Source of the DNA: Methanomicrobia archaeon JdFR-19
GTDB lineage: Archaea > Halobacteriota > Methanosarcinia > DSM-18856 > Methermicoccaceae
Reading direction: 5' to 3'
Length of the DNA stretch: 64,000 nt
Assembly (NCBI GenBank): GCA_002010075.1
Contig: MTMG01000017.1
Coordinates: forward strand, 55,141-119,140
The translations under genes were made by a program, and so were the position numbers. Below the pieces are notes generated by a model. The model had not been told where the DNA came from. It was given only the letters and a program-made list of their open reading frames with translations, and ran no database searches. Below are positions 8,687 to 17,200 of this stretch, piece by piece. Numbering within the stretch: position 1 is the stretch's first letter; the number at the start of each line of letters is the position of its first letter.

Positions 8687-9877
8687 ATGAACCTCGAAAG
8701 ATACTCTCCCAAAAATCTGAGAAGGCCTTCCTATGGCTATATCAACGTACATCCCATACAGAGAGGTGGGATACTAACAGAAGAGGCAAGAGAAGTTTTG
8801 GTTGAGTGGGCAGATGGATACTCTATCTGTGATATGTGTGTGAAGGGGAGAGTTGACCTACTAAAGACACCTTCTGTGCAAGAGTTCAAGTACGACGTTG
8901 CAGAATTCCTTGGAATGGATGAAGCAAGATTTACTGCAGGTGCAAGACACGCAAAGTTCGTTATAATGAACTCGGTTGCAAAAAGAGGAGACGCCATTGT
9001 TGTGGATAGTCTTGCACACTATACAACATATCTTGCAGCAGAACTGAATGAACTCAAACTTTACGAGGTGCCCAATACTGGGCATCCAGAGTACAGGATT
9101 GAACCTGAGTCTTACGCACAAACGTTTGAAAACGTGAAGGAGAAAACTGGAGGCTATCCTGCACTAGCTCTTTTGACACACGTGGATTATAAGTATGGAA
9201 ACGTATCAGATGTTAAAAAGGTCGGGAAGATTTGTGAGGAGTACGACATACCATTGATACTTAACACAGCATATTCCTCGGGAGTTATGCCAATAAATGG
9301 CAAGAAACTGGGGGCTACCTTCATTGTTGGCAGTGGACATAAGAATTGGGCGGCAACAGCACCTATCGGAGTTCTTGCAACGATTCAAGAATATTCCGAG
9401 ATCGTATTCAGAAAATCAAAGATAAAAGGGGACATAACTGGCAAAAGCTTTGGTATGAAAGAAACTCCCTTGTTTGGGTGCGCGCCTGTGTATGGGTTGC
9501 CCATTATAACTTTGATGGCATCGTTTCCAGGTGTTGTTGAGAGAGTTAAGAGATGGGACAGAGAGGTTGATAAGGCAAGGTATATTGTGAAAGAATTAGA
9601 GAAGATATCAGGGATTCATCATATCGGAATAAAGCCAACCCAACACACCTTAAATGCATTTGAGACTCCTTCTTTTTATGAAGTGTCAAAGAGCCATAAG
9701 AAAAGAGGGTACTTCTTGTATCACGAGTTGAAAAAGAGAGGTGTGATGGGTGTTCAGCCAGGACTGACAAAGAGCATCAAAATCAACACATATGGGCTTA
9801 CAGATGATGAAGTTGAGAAGGTGATATGGGCTTTTAAGGATGTTGCAGCCTCATATGGAATAGATGTTGAGGATTGA
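8687..9877 (+). CDS. pscS: O-phosphoseryl-tRNA(Cys):Cys-tRNA synthase (SepCysS)
   Basis: PLP enzyme that converts phosphoseryl-tRNA(Cys) to cysteinyl-tRNA(Cys), the methanogen-type route to cysteine. At 396 residues it is full length. Seen: the start MNLERYSPKNLRRPSYGYIN, N-terminal Cys-containing YSICDMCVKG, and the PLP-lysine region VGSGHKNWAATAPIG near residues 207-221. It needs SepRS (not in the window) and fits an archaeon lacking or supplementing CysRS. It ends TGA at 9877, and the MoeB-like gene starts 2 nt later, so the two are likely cotranscribed and SepCysS may use a sulfur relay from this E1-like partner; that link is inference. Confidence 0.95.
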   Translation: MNLERYSPKNLRRPSYGYINVHPIQRGGILTEEAREVLVEWADGYSICDMCVKGRVDLLKTPSVQEFKYDVAEFLGMDEARFTAGARHAKFVIMNSVAKRGDAIVVDSLAHYTTYLAAELNELKLYEVPNTGHPEYRIEPESYAQTFENVKEKTGGYPALALLTHVDYKYGNVSDVKKVGKICEEYDIPLILNTAYSSGVMPINGKKLGATFIVGSGHKNWAATAPIGVLATIQEYSEIVFRKSKIKGDITGKSFGMKETPLFGCAPVYGLPIITLMASFPGVVERVKRWDREVDKARYIVKELEKISGIHHIGIKPTQHTLNAFETPSFYEVSKSHKKRGYFLYHELKKRGVMGVQPGLTKSIKINTYGLTDDEVEKVIWAFKDVAASYGIDVED

Positions 9878-9879
9878 GT

Positions 9880-10584
9880 ATGAGGAAATACTCAAGGCAG
9901 ATAATTGAAATCGGAGAAGAGGGACAAAGAAAGTTGTTTGACTCTTCTGTTCTTGTGGTTGGAGCGGGTGGGCTTGGATGTTCAGCAATTCAAGTACTTG
10001 CAGGAGCTGGAATTGGAAAGCTTGGAATCGTAGATGGTGATGCCGTGGATATAACAAATTTGCATAGACAGACAATCCATGCTGGAAAAATAGGGATGAA
10101 CAAAGCATTATCTGCAAAACAGTTTGTAAACTTGTTGAATGAGGATGTGGTGGTAGAAGCATACAATACAAATTTGAATAATGATAATGCGGAAGAATTA
10201 ACTTCGGAGTATGATGTTGTACTTGACTGCACTGATAATTTTAAAACCAGATACATTTTGAACAGCGTCTGTGTAAGACAGAGGAAACCACTCATTCATG
10301 CAGCACTCATGGGATTTGAGGGTATTGTAATGGACATATTGCCAGGGGGAGCATGCTACCAGTGTGTCCATCCCAATCCACCTGATGAAATTGGAGAGAT
10401 TGGGGTAGTTGGAGCCACACCCCATATATTGGGTGCGATTCAAGCAGTCGAGACAATGAAGTTATTGCTGGGAATGGGGAGCATGTTGGTGGGAAGAGCA
10501 CTTCATATTGATTTGCTGAGCATGGAATTCTACGAGATAAAGGTTGAAAGAAATCCATCCTGCCCTATCTGCGGTGATATCTGA
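9880..10584 (+). CDS. E1-like adenylyltransferase, HesA/MoeB/ThiF family
   Basis: Adenylates the C-terminus of a ubiquitin-like sulfur carrier. Contains the ATP-binding GAGGLGCSAI (residues 29-38), the DGDxVxxxNLHRQ motif as DGDAVDITNLHRQ, the conserved CTDN (DCTDNFKTR), and two CxxC zinc pairs (CYQC near 158-161, CPIC near the C-terminus). I take ATG 9880; an upstream TTG at 9874 in the same frame lacks support. Molybdopterin, thiamine or tRNA sulfur carriers are all possible clients. The position right behind pscS favours a role in sulfur transfer to tRNA or thiazole. Confidence 0.9.
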   Translation: MRKYSRQIIEIGEEGQRKLFDSSVLVVGAGGLGCSAIQVLAGAGIGKLGIVDGDAVDITNLHRQTIHAGKIGMNKALSAKQFVNLLNEDVVVEAYNTNLNNDNAEELTSEYDVVLDCTDNFKTRYILNSVCVRQRKPLIHAALMGFEGIVMDILPGGACYQCVHPNPPDEIGEIGVVGATPHILGAIQAVETMKLLLGMGSMLVGRALHIDLLSMEFYEIKVERNPSCPICGDI

Positions 10585-10587
10585 AAT

Positions 10588-10614
10588 GTACAACACTTTT
10601 GTAGGTGTGTGTAC
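10588..10614. other. Imperfect inverted repeat between moeB-like gene and speH
   Basis: GTACAACAC and GTGTGTGTAC form a stem with one bulge around an 8-nt loop, four bases after the moeB-like stop and about 70 bp before speH. It could be a terminator or a site controlling the polyamine operon. A TATA-like ATATATTTTA lies further downstream near 10650. Confidence 0.35.
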
Positions 10615-10684
10615 TTAACATAAAAACAAATGTTTTAAATTTATGATATATTTTAGCCCTATTATGGTGAGATAAGGATGGGTG

Positions 10685-11047
10685 ATGCCTATGATTGTGG
10701 GAATGCATATAATCGCGGAGCTCTATGGTGTGCCAAAGGAATTGATCACTTACGAAGATACTGTGAGGGAAATAATGGAGGAGGTTATGAGGGAAGCACA
10801 ACTTACGAAGGTCGGCTCAGTATATAAGCAGTTCAATCCACACGGTGTTGCAGGTGTTGCCTTGATAGCAGAGAGCCACATATCCATTCATACTTGGCCA
10901 GAGTATGGGTTTGTAAATCTCGATATATTCACGTGTGGAGATGTTAGCAAAACAAAGAAAGCTTTTGATTTATTTATAGACAAGTTTAAACCAAAATCTT
11001 ACAAGCATCACATATTCAATAGGGGTTATAAATGTTCAGAAGAATAA
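10685..11047 (+). CDS. speH: S-adenosylmethionine decarboxylase proenzyme (class 1B)
   Basis: Supplies decarboxylated SAM, the aminopropyl donor for polyamine synthesis. It is a small archaeal-type proenzyme of about 120 residues; the self-cleavage site is the Ser in AESHISIHTWPEYGF (around residues 59-73), which becomes the pyruvoyl group. Starts at GTG 10682, ATG 10685 or ATG 10691 are all possible; relatives start near this point. The 3' end overlaps bpsA by 16 nt, so the two are translationally coupled. Confidence 0.94.
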   Translation: MPMIVGMHIIAELYGVPKELITYEDTVREIMEEVMREAQLTKVGSVYKQFNPHGVAGVALIAESHISIHTWPEYGFVNLDIFTCGDVSKTKKAFDLFIDKFKPKSYKHHIFNRGYKCSEE

Positions 11048-12039
11048 AAAAACAGATAGTTCAGGCACTATCATCAAGTAATAAAAGCATATATGAGCTG
11101 ATGGGCTCTCAGGATGCAAGTATATCTGAATTTTTCTATGTACTCAAAGAAATGAAGGATGAAGGGATGATATCTATAGAAAAAGGGATCGTCTCACTTC
11201 TGCACGACCACACAAATAAGTATGTGGGAAGGCAGTATGAAGGAAAATGTCGTGTGTGTGATGGGACTGGGTATTCTATTCATGGTTATGAAAGTATTCT
11301 TGAAGAGTTTAAAGATATAATTAAAAACCGACCCAATTGCATCGAAGAGTATGATCAGGGTGCCATGAGTGTTGAAGATGTTGTTAGAAGAGTTGCGTTT
11401 ATTCATGAGAGGGGAGATTTGCTGGATGCAAATATACTCGTGATGGGTGATGATGACCTCTTTAGCATCGCAGCATCACTCACCGAGCTCCCCAAAGAGG
11501 TATTTGTTTTGGATGTTGATGATAGGATAATTTCATTTCTGAAAAATGTTGCAAATGAAAGAGGACTTCCCATAAAGGCGATGAAGTATGATGTCAGAGA
11601 CCCGATTCCATACGAATTAAAAAATAAGTTTGATGTATTCATTACAGACCCAGTAGAAACACTTCCCGGAATTGGGCTGTTTTTGTCAAGAGCAGTATCT
11701 ACTCTGAAGGGTGTTGGCTCATCAGGATATTTTGGGTTAACAACGCACGAGGCAACAAGAAAGAAATGGTATGAAATTCAGAAAATTCTACATGATATGG
11801 GCTTTGTTATCACAGATATAAGAAGAAGGTTCAGCATATATCCACAGGAGGGTAAACTTTTCTTTGATTTTAGTAAAATCATAGAGGACATAGTACCGCT
11901 TGACAGCGAGTGGTACAGTTCTTCTTTTCTGAGGATAGAAGCAATCAAAGAGCCAAAACCGATTTACGATGGGAGAGTTGATATCGGTAATGAACTATAT
12001 GAGGATGAAGAGAGCAGTATTCCAGACATCAGATTATAA
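11032..12039 (+). CDS. bpsA: Branched-chain polyamine synthase BpsA (N4-bis(aminopropyl)spermidine synthase)
   Basis: Adds two aminopropyl groups to spermidine to give a quaternary branched polyamine, known from hyperthermophiles where it stabilises nucleic acids. At 335 residues it shows an N-terminal winged-helix-like part, a CRVCDGTGY zinc-like element (residues about 65-73), and the signature MGDDDLFSIAASL of the catalytic Rossmann domain. Its acidic C-terminal tail is typical. Its start lies inside speH, which provides its co-substrate. The 3' end overlaps the convergent epimerase gene by 11 nt. Confidence 0.92.
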   Translation: MFRRIKKQIVQALSSSNKSIYELMGSQDASISEFFYVLKEMKDEGMISIEKGIVSLLHDHTNKYVGRQYEGKCRVCDGTGYSIHGYESILEEFKDIIKNRPNCIEEYDQGAMSVEDVVRRVAFIHERGDLLDANILVMGDDDLFSIAASLTELPKEVFVLDVDDRIISFLKNVANERGLPIKAMKYDVRDPIPYELKNKFDVFITDPVETLPGIGLFLSRAVSTLKGVGSSGYFGLTTHEATRKKWYEIQKILHDMGFVITDIRRRFSIYPQEGKLFFDFSKIIEDIVPLDSEWYSSSFLRIEAIKEPKPIYDGRVDIGNELYEDEESSIPDIRL

Positions 12040-12949
12040 CAGAGTAATGAGAAATCAGCTTTTCAATACCTTCTTTCAAGCTAACTTTTGGCTTGAATCC
12101 AATAATCTCTTCTGAATGGCTCATGTCTGCCAGTGTATGATATACGTAGTTCTTTATTGGATTTTCAACGTATATTGGTTTTATATCTGTGCCAAGAACA
12201 TCGTTTATAAGTGAAACTACATCGTTGAAGGAGTGGTTTTTCCCAGTTCCAACATTGAAGATATAGTTTCGGTTAGCTTTCTTGATTTTCTTTATAAGCA
12301 ACTCAACAAACCTTACAACATCCCCAACATATATGAAGTCTCTCGTTTGAGTTCCATCCCCGTATATCACTGGACTTTTACCTTCTAACATAGTCCAGAT
12401 GAATTGGGAAACAATGTTAGCGTATTTCCCTTTGTGCAACTCATTCTCTCCGTACACGGAAAAAAACCTCAGTCCTGTAGAATTCACTCCAAAGTTCTCA
12501 TAATAAAATAGTGCTGTATCTTCATTGAATTTTTTAGAGAGTTCATAGTACGAACTTGGCTGGACCTACATGTCTTCCCTATGTGGGGGTGGACACTTCG
12601 AGTAAAGGGAAGATGTGGATGCATATATGACATCAGCACCAACTTCTGAGGCACACTCGAAGATGTTGATGGTTCCATTCACATTCACATCCATCGCTTT
12701 GTGCAGGTCTTCTTGAAACATGGGTGCAGAAGATGCTGATCCAAGATGAATTATGAAATCTGCATTCTTGCATATTTGTTCAAACTCCTTGTCAAGAATG
12801 CTCATCCTCACAAACTCGACATCGTTTAGATTATCAACCCTACCGAGTGAGAGGTCATCAACAGCAACTACCTCGTGCTTGTCACTCAAACTGTTTGCTA
12901 TGTGTGAGCCTATAAAACCAGCTCCTCCAGTTATCACAATATCCGGCAT
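12029..12949 (-). CDS. NAD-dependent nucleotide-sugar epimerase/dehydratase with in-frame TAG at codon 128
   Basis: Extended short-chain dehydrogenase. The upstream part has the NAD motif TGGAGFIGSH (residues 7-16) and a Ser-rich ASTSSLY element. The reading frame then reaches REDM, TAG (12568-12566) and continues VQPSSYYELSKKFNE with the catalytic Tyr-xxx-Lys, then LRFFSVYGEN and the C-terminal substrate domain. The total is 307 codons, normal for the family. Without read-through the first fragment lacks the catalytic Tyr and Lys and the second lacks the cofactor site. The residue before VQPSS is variable in this family, so the TAG site tolerates substitution. Likely role is sugar-nucleotide synthesis for glycans. 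Confidence 0.88.
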
Positions 12950-13003
12950 AACTCACAAGTTTATCGTATTATTTTTATACTTAACCCAAATAAGGAAGGA
13001 GTC

Positions 13004-14053
13004 ATGAAGTGGATGATCGTAAGTATGGTGTTTTTATGCGTACTTAGTTTGGGATGTGTTCAGACCGTGACAGAAGAGAAAACCCTCTACATTGTGAACT
13101 TACCACCATCGACAATGCTTGACCAGCTCAAGGCAGGTGATATAGATGGTTTCATAGCATGGGAGCCGTTCAATGCAGAAGCTGTTGTTTCTGGATACGG
13201 CAAATATCTCATACAGTCAGGTGAGGTCTGGCCCAACCATCCGTGTTGTGTGCTTGCGGTATCAGACTCATATAAGGATGACAGGGTCATCGAGGCACTT
13301 GTTTGGGCACATATAAAGGCAACCCGATTTATAAATGACCCAGCAAATCATGATAGGGTTGTTGAGTATGCCATGGAGTTTACAGGGAAGGACAGGGATG
13401 TGGTAGAACTTGCCATAAGCAACATAAAGTATGTGGAGTATCCAAACAAGACAGAATTCCGAAATTATTATCATAAGTTGAAGGAAGGGCAGATACTCAA
13501 AGTGAGTTTAGAAGAGCTTGGGTATTCCGATGAAGATGCGTTTTTCAATGACTTTCTAAATAGTTCATACTATGAGGACGTTGTCTCCCATCTAAACGAG
13601 AACCCAGCTTGGATGCCTGACAAAGTCTCGCCAGATGAGGTAGTAAGGATTGGATACCTTTCTGCAGACCTCCATCAGCTTGCCATATACATTGCACTCA
13701 AAGAGGGATATTACAAGGAGGTCGGACTTGTTGAAGGAGAGAATCTAATTGTGAAACCACCTTATGTAAATGGAGTTGCAGTGATGGAAGCCTTCAAGAA
13801 CAAAGAGATTGACGCAGCTTATCTGGGCGGTGCACCAGCGACCCTGAAAAGGATAAACGATATGACTGATATACATGTGGTTGCTGGTGTAAACAATGAA
13901 GGGTCTGCAATCGTTGTCAGGGCAGACTCGGACATAAATACAACATCAGACCTTGAAGGGAAGACAATAGCAACACCGGGTGTTGGAACTGTCCAAGACT
14001 TCATAGTACGACAAGTGGCATCCAACGAAGGGTTAACAATAGTGTTAAAGTGA
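13004..14053 (+). CDS. NitT/TauT-type ABC substrate-binding lipoprotein, apparently circularly permuted
   Basis: Extracytoplasmic solute-binding protein of 349 residues with a lipobox (LSLGC, Cys18). In ordinary relatives the order is RIGYL...GVGTVQDF, then MLxxLKxGDIDGFIAWEP...WPNHPCC. Here the second half comes first (residues about 27-200: TMLDQLKAGDIDGFIAWEP and GEVWPNHPCC), and the usual N-terminal lobe is last (about 211-349: VVRIGYLSADLHQLAIYIA to EGLTIVLK). Joining the end to residue 27 would restore the normal sequence. Its probable partners, the permease and ATPase, lie on the opposite strand facing it. The substrate is unknown; the family handles nitrate, sulfonates and thiamine precursors. 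The stop is TGA, overlapping larB by 9 nt. Confidence 0.82.
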   Translation: MKWMIVSMVFLCVLSLGCVQTVTEEKTLYIVNLPPSTMLDQLKAGDIDGFIAWEPFNAEAVVSGYGKYLIQSGEVWPNHPCCVLAVSDSYKDDRVIEALVWAHIKATRFINDPANHDRVVEYAMEFTGKDRDVVELAISNIKYVEYPNKTEFRNYYHKLKEGQILKVSLEELGYSDEDAFFNDFLNSSYYEDVVSHLNENPAWMPDKVSPDEVVRIGYLSADLHQLAIYIALKEGYYKEVGLVEGENLIVKPPYVNGVAVMEAFKNKEIDAAYLGGAPATLKRINDMTDIHVVAGVNNEGSAIVVRADSDINTTSDLEGKTIATPGVGTVQDFIVRQVASNEGLTIVLK

Positions 14054-14836
14054 TTGACGTTTCGATGTCACAAGGTTTGCAATCTTTGCTGCAAATGCAC
14101 CTGCAACAAACCCCGCATCGATATTGACAACAGCCAATACGGAACACGACTGGAGCATTGAGAGGAGAGCAGCCTATCCCCTCCCTCCCATCCCATATCC
14201 GGTTGATACTGGCAAACCTATCACTGGCACATCAACCAGAGCAGAAACAATTGCGGGCAGTGTCCCCTCTCTACCAGCAACAACGATCATGACATCCACA
14301 CCCTCAGACAGCATCGACGATAATGAAGGAAAGAGTCTGTGAATGCCCGCCACACCCACATCATATGCACATACAACATCACATCCCATCTCCTCTGCAG
14401 TTATTCGAGCCTCCTCTGCAACTGCAACATCACTGGTTCCAGCACACAGTATCCCAACCTTTCCTCCTTTCTTCATATCTTCACGCTTCTTCACAACAAC
14501 CATTTTTGCTTTTTCGTGCTTTAAAACATTAAGTTTCATTTTTTTAAAATTTAAGCAAACTTCATTCATTTTATTTCCAGAAATTCTTGTTATTATGACT
14601 TTTCCATTCTTTTCTATCAATCTTTTGGATATTTCAACTATTGTATTGGCATCTTTTCCTTCTGCAAGCACGGCTTCAGGTACTCCTGTACGGACAATCC
14701 TTCCCACATCAACCTTTGCCAACTCTCCAGCTTCCTCATACTCAAACATCCTTATGGCTCTCTTTGCTTCGTCAACATCAATTTCCCCACTTAGGAGTTT
14801 TCTCAGAATCTCATCCAACATCCAACCCACCATCAC
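14045..14836 (-). CDS. larB: Pyridinium-3,5-biscarboxylic acid mononucleotide synthase LarB with in-frame TAG at codon 221
   Basis: PurE-like carboxylase that starts nickel-pincer cofactor synthesis from nicotinate adenine dinucleotide. The body shows [24 protein letters not shown] and [31 protein letters not shown]. The frame reads GMGGRG, TAG (14176-14174), then [10 protein letters not shown] and [15 protein letters not shown], and ends TAA at 14045. The part after TAG is the highly conserved LarB C-terminus, so a stop at TAG would remove a needed 42-residue segment. The start is GTG 14836 or ATG 14833, overlapping the ATPase stop. It is the last gene of the dap/ABC operon. Confidence 0.9.
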
Positions 14837-15579
14837 AAACTTTTGATTATCTCTTCACGAAGTGTCTCTAATATTCGTTTTCTTAGTGCAGTAGCTTCGG
14901 GGCTCGCTCTGTCTCTCGGCCTCGGCAGTTCCAACGTTATATCCTCTTTTATTCTTCCTGGTGATGCTGTCATCAGAAGTATCCTGTCTCCAAGGAATAT
15001 TGCCTCATCAACATTATGGGTAACATAAAGTACTGTTTTCTTCTCCTTCATCCATAGGTTTGCCAGTTCTTCTTGGAGTATGTTCCTCATCTGTGCATCC
15101 AGAGCTCCAAAGGGCTCATCCATCAACAGGAGCTTTGGATTAACTGCAAGCGCTCTTGCAATTCCAACTCTTTGCTTCATACCTCCAGAGAGCTCGTGAG
15201 GGTAATTTCTCTCGAACTTACTCAACCCTACCATCTCTATATATTTCTTTGCTATTCTTGTTCTCTCTTCTTTTGGAATACCACGTATTTCAAGACCGAA
15301 CTCTACGTTCCTGAGCACATTTCTCCAAGGAAAAAGCCCATACTCCTGAAAAACAAATCCTATATCTCTTTCATGATGTGAAAGTGGTTCTCCGTCGAGA
15401 AGTATTTCACCTTTTGTCGGCTCCTCAAGACCCGCAATGATTCTCAGGAGAGTGGTTTTACCACATCCACTCGGACCAACTATGCATACAAATTCACCTT
15501 CTTTAACAGTGAAGGTGATGTTCTCCAGAGCAACAAATCCGTCGAACGTTTTTGTGATATTTTTGAGAGTCAGCTCCAC
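14833..15579 (-). CDS. ABC transporter ATP-binding protein, NitT/TauT (SsuB/TauB) type
   Basis: 248-residue ATPase energising uptake across the membrane. Walker [10 protein letters not shown] (residues 34-42), Q-loop [10 protein letters not shown], signature LSGGMKQR, Walker [13 protein letters not shown] and H-loop VTHNVDEA are all intact. Its start overlaps the permease end by 10 nt and its TGA overlaps the larB start, so the three are one translational unit. It pairs with the permease directly upstream and most likely with the convergent binding protein at 13004. Confidence 0.95.
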   Translation of the reverse strand: MELTLKNITKTFDGFVALENITFTVKEGEFVCIVGPSGCGKTTLLRIIAGLEEPTKGEILLDGEPLSHHERDIGFVFQEYGLFPWRNVLRNVEFGLEIRGIPKEERTRIAKKYIEMVGLSKFERNYPHELSGGMKQRVGIARALAVNPKLLLMDEPFGALDAQMRNILQEELANLWMKEKKTVLYVTHNVDEAIFLGDRILLMTASPGRIKEDITLELPRPRDRASPEATALRKRILETLREEIIKSL

Positions 15580-16424
15580 TTGAACACCCTCCTCTGTACG
15601 AAAAGCAATACTTCATTCATGATATAGCCGACAAGACCTATTGCAATCATACCACAAACAATTTCGGCAGAGCCACCACCTATAGAGTACATATCCCATA
15701 TGAACAGACCAACACCACTTGAAGACCCTCCAATCATTTCAGCAGCAACAACGCACATCCATCCAACACCCAATCCCACACGAATGCCAGTAATTATATT
15801 TGGAAAGGATGCGGGTATGACAATTTTCCACACTATTTCTCGCTCTGTTGCACCAAACGTTCTTGCGACATCTATGTATATCGGATTTACAGCTTTCACG
15901 CCCTGAATCGTATTGAGAAGGATGGGGAAAAAAGCTCCCACGAACACAACAAATACTTGAACCATTGCTGCGACTGATGTACCGAGTCCGAGTAGATGTG
16001 AGATTATTTGAAACCAACCTGTTTCTTTCAGACCTCTGAATAGTACAAAGCCAAGGGGAATCCATGCAAGAGGCGGTATTGGTCTAAATGTTTCGACTAT
16101 GAAGTTTAAAAGATTCTCTGCAAGTTTGTATCTACCTATTATAATGCCAAGGGGAATAGCTATTACAGTTCCTATAATAAATCCTTTCAACACAATCTTT
16201 ATGGATGCGAGGGTATGCTCTTGTAAAGTCCTTCCCAGTATTGGCTCTCCTACTGTAATGAGTTGGTAGAATGTGGTTGCAGTCTCAACTGGAGTTGGCA
16301 GTTCACGTATCCAGAGAGATAGAACATACCACAGCACTATAAAAATTACGAGAGAGACAACTCTAAACTTCCTCTCTCTCCATTTTGGGCTGATGTCCGT
16401 CCAGAAATAATATGATGATTTCAT
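15570..16424 (-). CDS. ABC transporter permease, NitT/TauT (SsuC/TauC) type
   Basis: 284-residue inner-membrane permease. About six hydrophobic helices are visible, the first at [18 protein letters not shown]. The coupling EAA-like loop is [38 protein letters not shown] (written here as one element around residues 178-215). It starts on the dapB stop (ATGA overlap). No substrate-specific feature is seen. Confidence 0.94.
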   Translation of the reverse strand: MKSSYYFWTDISPKWRERKFRVVSLVIFIVLWYVLSLWIRELPTPVETATTFYQLITVGEPILGRTLQEHTLASIKIVLKGFIIGTVIAIPLGIIIGRYKLAENLLNFIVETFRPIPPLAWIPLGFVLFRGLKETGWFQIISHLLGLGTSVAAMVQVFVVFVGAFFPILLNTIQGVKAVNPIYIDVARTFGATEREIVWKIVIPASFPNIITGIRVGLGVGWMCVVAAEMIGGSSSGVGLFIWDMYSIGGGSAEIVCGMIAIGLVGYIMNEVLLFVQRRVFKWS

Positions 16425-17194
16425 ATTCCCAACGAGCTTAAGAAGTCATCCATCGAATACAATCCAGGTTGCTGAGTGACTATCCATCTTGCTGCTTTGA
16501 CTGCTCCAATGGCAAATATGTTTCTTGAATGAGCTTGATGCCTCAACTCGATTCTGTCTCCATCTCCCGCAAAGATCACAGTATGGTCTCCCACTATGTC
16601 TCCCCCTCTAATTGCATGAACACAAATCTCATCTCCACGCGGGGAGACTCCAGACCTGCCATATACAATATGTGAAGCACCTGTTTCTTTTTTGATTATT
16701 TCCACGATACGCTTTGCAGTCCCACTTGGCGCATCAATCTTTTTTCTATGGTGGGCTTCTACAATCTCAATGTCGTATCCTTTCAGAAGTCTTGTCGCTT
16801 CTTTCACCACCCTCAAAAACACATTAACACCTATTGAAAAGTTGGGGGATATGATGCAAGCTATGTTCCCCTCCACAGCGTTTTTTATCTCTTCAAATTG
16901 CTCATTTGAAAAACCCGTTGTTCCAACAACTGCACACACACCACAAGATGCTGCAGCCTTCACATTCTTAGTTGCGCCATCTGGAACTGTGAAATCAATA
17001 AGTACATCAGGGTGAACTTTACGCAGACATTCCTCTACTTTTTTCGCATCCTCCACGATCACATTTCCTATTTTGTCTCCTATGCCAACCACATCCAGTG
17101 CAAGGCAGAGTTCCATGTCTTCACTTTTCATCACATTATCTATTACAAGAGAGCCCATCCTACCTTTTGCTCCACTCACAGCAATTCTCAGCAT
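16421..17194 (-). CDS. dapB: 4-hydroxy-tetrahydrodipicolinate reductase
   Basis: Second dedicated enzyme of lysine/diaminopimelate synthesis, using NAD(P)H. The dinucleotide motif GAKGRMGS sits at residues 8-15, and the catalytic EAHHRKKIDAPSGTA at about 146-160. At 257 residues it is full length. It follows dapA by 6 nt and its stop overlaps the permease start, so lysine genes and a transporter share one transcript. Confidence 0.96.
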   Translation of the reverse strand: MLRIAVSGAKGRMGSLVIDNVMKSEDMELCLALDVVGIGDKIGNVIVEDAKKVEECLRKVHPDVLIDFTVPDGATKNVKAAASCGVCAVVGTTGFSNEQFEEIKNAVEGNIACIISPNFSIGVNVFLRVVKEATRLLKGYDIEIVEAHHRKKIDAPSGTAKRIVEIIKKETGASHIVYGRSGVSPRGDEICVHAIRGGDIVGDHTVIFAGDGDRIELRHQAHSRNIFAIGAVKAARWIVTQQPGLYSMDDFLSSLGI

Positions 17195-17200
17195 AGAAGC

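Noticed and set aside
12484..12678. 64-residue ORF bridging the two epimerase halves
   Set aside because: It is in a different frame. The in-frame reading across TAG gives the conserved catalytic segment, so this ORF is a shadow.
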